In this document: piece by piece, positions 8,401 to 9,098 of the stretch
Layout: each line of letters starts with the position of its first letter
Numbering within the stretch: the first letter of the stretch is position 1
Origin: JAMXLO01 sp041487355
GTDB taxonomy: Bacteria > Pseudomonadota > Alphaproteobacteria > Acetobacterales > Acetobacteraceae
NCBI GenBank assembly: GCA_041487355.1
Contig: JBGPND010000210.1
Span: forward strand, 1 to 9,098
DNA: 9,098 bases
Reading direction: 5' to 3'
Notes under the pieces: model-generated
The model's input: only the letters and a program-made list of their open reading frames with translations
Databases searched by the model: none
Told to the model about the DNA's origin: nothing
Position numbers and translations under genes: made by a program

Positions 8401-8638
8401 CCTTGGCGCGCAATTCGTTAACGTAGTCGTTGGACTTCGGCTTGCCGTACTCGGCATCGAGTTCCAGCACGCCTTGGGCAATGTGCTGATGCCGTGGCGG
8501 TGGCACCGGCACAATGTATTCGCTGCGCCGCCGGCCCTCTGCCCAGGACCCGACCGGGATGCCGGTATCGTCGAGTTCCCAATGCCGCGTGGGTTCGGCG
8601 AACGGGCTGTTCAGGATCGGGTTGTCGATCGTTGCCAC
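5459..8638 (-). CDS. res: Type III-like restriction subunit (Res): DEAH helicase with C-terminal PD-(D/E)XK nuclease
   Basis: A 1059-residue superfamily 2 helicase-nuclease, partner of Mod. It would use ATP to communicate between or translocate from unmodified sites and cut the DNA. Helicase motifs in order: Walker A ATGAGKT (160-166), VITNYHAF (238-245), DEAH (296-299), SATP (352-355), TEGWDA (602-607) and QVIGRALRR (627-635). The nuclease residues are PD at 920-921 and E941-V-K943, as in type III Res proteins. The N-terminal NPILNSPFAEPTRHW resembles what is recalled of the BPTD_3080-type restriction enzyme family; this was not searched. The start is GTG at 8638: a TGA lies five codons upstream in frame, no in-frame ATG is near, and no Shine-Dalgarno is visible. 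The C-terminus is very basic. Res precedes mod in transcription order but is separated from it by 742 bp. The frame is intact and all key motifs are present, so it is probably functional. Confidence 0.95.
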   Translation of the reverse strand: MATIDNPILNSPFAEPTRHWELDDTGIPVGSWAEGRRRSEYIVPVPPPRHQHIAQGVLELDAEYGKPKSNDYVNELRAKVGAWRNLPQSQQERSVTPVTAQLLRYWRNPERERRLFFCQIEAAETAIWLAEVAPRAEHDRLRTWNADANPALFRIALKLATGAGKTNVMAMLIAWQTLNRARMPGSSRFTDAFLVVSPGITIRDRLRVLMPSDPNNTYALHDLVPQDQRDALQHARVVITNYHAFQRRETLEAPKLTKTILGGRAGPVQTLESEGVMIQRVCGDLLARKQIIVLNDEAHHCYRERESARQTRITAEERSEAKRNSEAARLWISGIEALQRVMKRQVTVYDMSATPFFLRGSGYPEGELFPWVVSDFSLIDAIECGIVKVPRVPVQDLPGGTEPIYRHVYKYVRDKLPRAGRGKQAEPLDPYKLPTQLEGALQALYGHYAKVFAQWQERGSGTPPVFIVVCNNTATSKLVFDHIAGYERQEGETTVIVPGRLKLFSNVADSGAPEQRRFLDRPNTILIDSVQLESGEALSDEFRRFAGPEIEAFKRELRARGQHDRAESMTDADLLREVMNTVGQQGRLGEQVRCVVSVSMLTEGWDARTVTHVLGVRAFGTQLLCEQVIGRALRRVSYDSFAADSFDGEPRLTPEYADVLGIPFTFIPANSAPNYQPPRPLTTIRAVLPEREALTIEFPRVVGYRTVLPPERLTAKFSEESRLSIDPKTAPPTARNEAIVGEGVTLSLDELRQVRDSSIAFYLAGHALRTWFRDAEGTLKPWLFPQLLTITRSWMAECLSTPGTFPGYLLWRGPADLAAERIYRACVEGAGSAGELRPILDPYNETGSSRHVRFQTTKTNLYATRADKCQIDRIVMDSDWEAACAQTLEEMPEVLRYVRNEKLGFEVPYVDGSEEHRYRPDFIAVVDDGHGADDPLQLVLEVKGQRKPSDDAKHGTMRALWLPAVNALRRFGRWQFLMMDGPYEVADKIHETISPRQAAELSREFWSHADRTDLMYRQRVTKSSRCEELIRTSPLGAEDAKELREATDADRKRRREKAR

Positions 8639-8674
8639 GTGTGGAGCTAATCACAGTCGCCCCGTGTCCGGGAA

Positions 8675-8713
8675 GACCGGCGGGCGCGGCAAGCCGTATC
8701 ACACCCGCCGGTC
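8675..8713. repeat. Perfect 10-bp inverted repeat in the res leader
   Basis: GACCGGCGGG (8675-8684) and CCCGCCGGTC (8704-8713) are perfect complements around a 19-base loop. The near arm is 36 bases before the res start codon. It could be an operator for res control, a leader hairpin, or a terminator for the upstream toxin gene. There is no T-tract on either side. Confidence 0.5.
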
Positions 8714-8770
8714 CGCATCGGCCAACGTGCCGGCAGCCTCCGCGGAGACGGGAATCTCGATCGTCACCAT
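8699..8770 (-). other. Short 23-codon open frame, possibly a broken antitoxin start
   Basis: ATG at 8770 to TGA at 8699 encodes MVTIEIPVSAEAAGTLADAD followed by three residues. The MVTIEIPV opening resembles the first strand of small antitoxins, but the frame stops after 23 codons and no ribosome site is seen. It lies between the toxin fragment and res. It may be a remnant of an antitoxin gene, a leader peptide for res, or chance. Confidence 0.15.
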
Positions 8771-8855
8771 CTCATTTATGCGACACCCCCGGAGCATGCC
8801 CACACATCACGATGGACCGATGGCCCCGAAGGCGCCAGCAAGCGTGGCTCGGGCG

Positions 8856-8956
8856 TTGACACCGTGCCCACGAACCGCCCGCCTCAGACCCCACCAATTA
8901 GCCGAGCCCGGTCGCGACCATCTGCACCGGTTTGACACCGTGTCCACGAAGCCCCC
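8856..8956. repeat. Pair of 25-bp direct repeats
   Basis: Copy one (8856-8880) and copy two (8932-8956) match at 22 of 25 positions. Both begin TTGACACCGTG and continue with CCACGAA. They are offset by 76 bases. Each contains a GACACcGTGYC core, perfectly palindromic (GACAC/GTGTC) in copy two only. They lie just beyond the stop of the toxin gene. Operator half-repeats or remnants of a repeat family are both possible. Confidence 0.55.
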
Positions 8957-8971
8957 GGTCTCGGATCGGGA

Positions 8972-9098
8972 TCAGGGATTGGTCGGACGCCGCGAGGTGT
9001 GGCGGACCCGCAGGATGTGAACCTCATCGTCGCGGAGCATGCGGTATCGGATGATGTAGGGGTAGGCCGTTACCAGCTCCCGCATGTCCGTGTTCGAC
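8972..9098 (-). CDS. ParE/RelE-type toxin, C-terminal part only
   Basis: The minus strand from the right edge (first full codon at 9097) gives 41 codons ending in TGA at 8972-8974. The peptide contains MRELVTAYPYIIRYRM and then DEVHILRVRHTSRRP, the typical C-terminal half of ParE-family type II toxins, which poison gyrase (ParE) or, in RelE relatives, act at the ribosome. The YxIRYR strand and the V-x-I-L-R-V-R-H strand with its basic tail are the family marks. The N-terminal half and the usual upstream antitoxin gene would lie beyond the window, so pairing cannot be checked. The gene reads toward res with 333 bp between. It is normal at its C-terminus, so the truncation is due to the window edge and not decay. 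Confidence 0.82.
   Translation of the reverse strand, partial: SNTDMRELVTAYPYIIRYRMLRDDEVHILRVRHTSRRPTNP

Larger units (their letters stand above)
8639..8971. other. 333-bp gap between the toxin fragment and res, no convincing gene
   Basis: No open frame here has protein-like character beyond a 23-codon fragment. The stretch must hold the res promoter on the minus strand; CATAAAT (minus strand, around 8774-8780) resembles a -10 box, but no matching -35 box was found. It also holds an inverted repeat, a 10-bp palindrome CTCCGCGGAG at 8738-8747, and a pair of direct repeats. Confidence 0.5.

Noticed and set aside
6803..8650. A 615-codon plus-strand open frame antisense to res
   Set aside because: It is an exact shadow of a gene with all helicase and nuclease motifs; the translation is rich in Arg, His and Ala with no domain pattern. 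High GC easily keeps antisense frames open.
8932..8956. The direct repeats as insertion-sequence ends
   Set aside because: They point in the same direction, not inverted, enclose only about 50 bases, and no transposase or target duplication is seen.
1..9098. CRISPR array, tRNA or rRNA genes
   Set aside because: No regularly spaced direct repeat array with spacers, and no cloverleaf or ribosomal RNA sequence was recognised on either strand by eye.

Overview
The window is GC-rich DNA (about 65% in most genes by eye). Protein style, dense minus-strand genes and an intergenic palindrome containing CCATCCACG suggest an alphaproteobacterium, possibly of the Rhodospirillales/Acetobacteraceae type. 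That taxonomic reading is inference. Almost everything is on the minus strand. The exception is one small nuclease-like gene on the plus strand.

Layout from left to right: a TetR-family regulator cut by the left edge (1-693); a 267-bp gap holding an 83-bp imperfect palindrome (791-873); a PhyH-family Fe(II)/2-oxoglutarate dioxygenase (961-1821); a large beta-class DNA methyltransferase of a type III-like restriction-modification system (Mod, 1870-4716); a 317-bp divergent intergenic region with a long inverted repeat (4752-4940) built from octamers spaced one helical turn apart; a GxxExxY-family protein with PD-(D/E)XK residues on the plus strand (5034-5414); the partner restriction subunit, a DEAH helicase with a C-terminal PD-(D/E)XK nuclease (Res, 5459-8638); a 333-bp gap with small repeats; and the C-terminal end of a ParE/RelE-type toxin cut by the right edge (8972-9098).

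The core is a defence locus. Res would survey and cut DNA and Mod would methylate self DNA at the same site. The order is res then mod in transcription direction, the reverse of the classical EcoP1/EcoP15 mod-res order. The two genes are separated by a 742-bp segment carrying the inverted repeat and the opposite-strand GxxExxY gene. This segment looks like an inserted cassette, and it means mod probably needs its own promoter or read-through across an antisense gene. The middle of mod, including the expected target-recognition region, drops to about 53-58% GC, which suggests a recombined specificity segment. The toxin gene upstream of res fits an accessory or defence-rich setting. The dioxygenase starts 48 bp after mod and may share its transcript, but no functional link can be seen.
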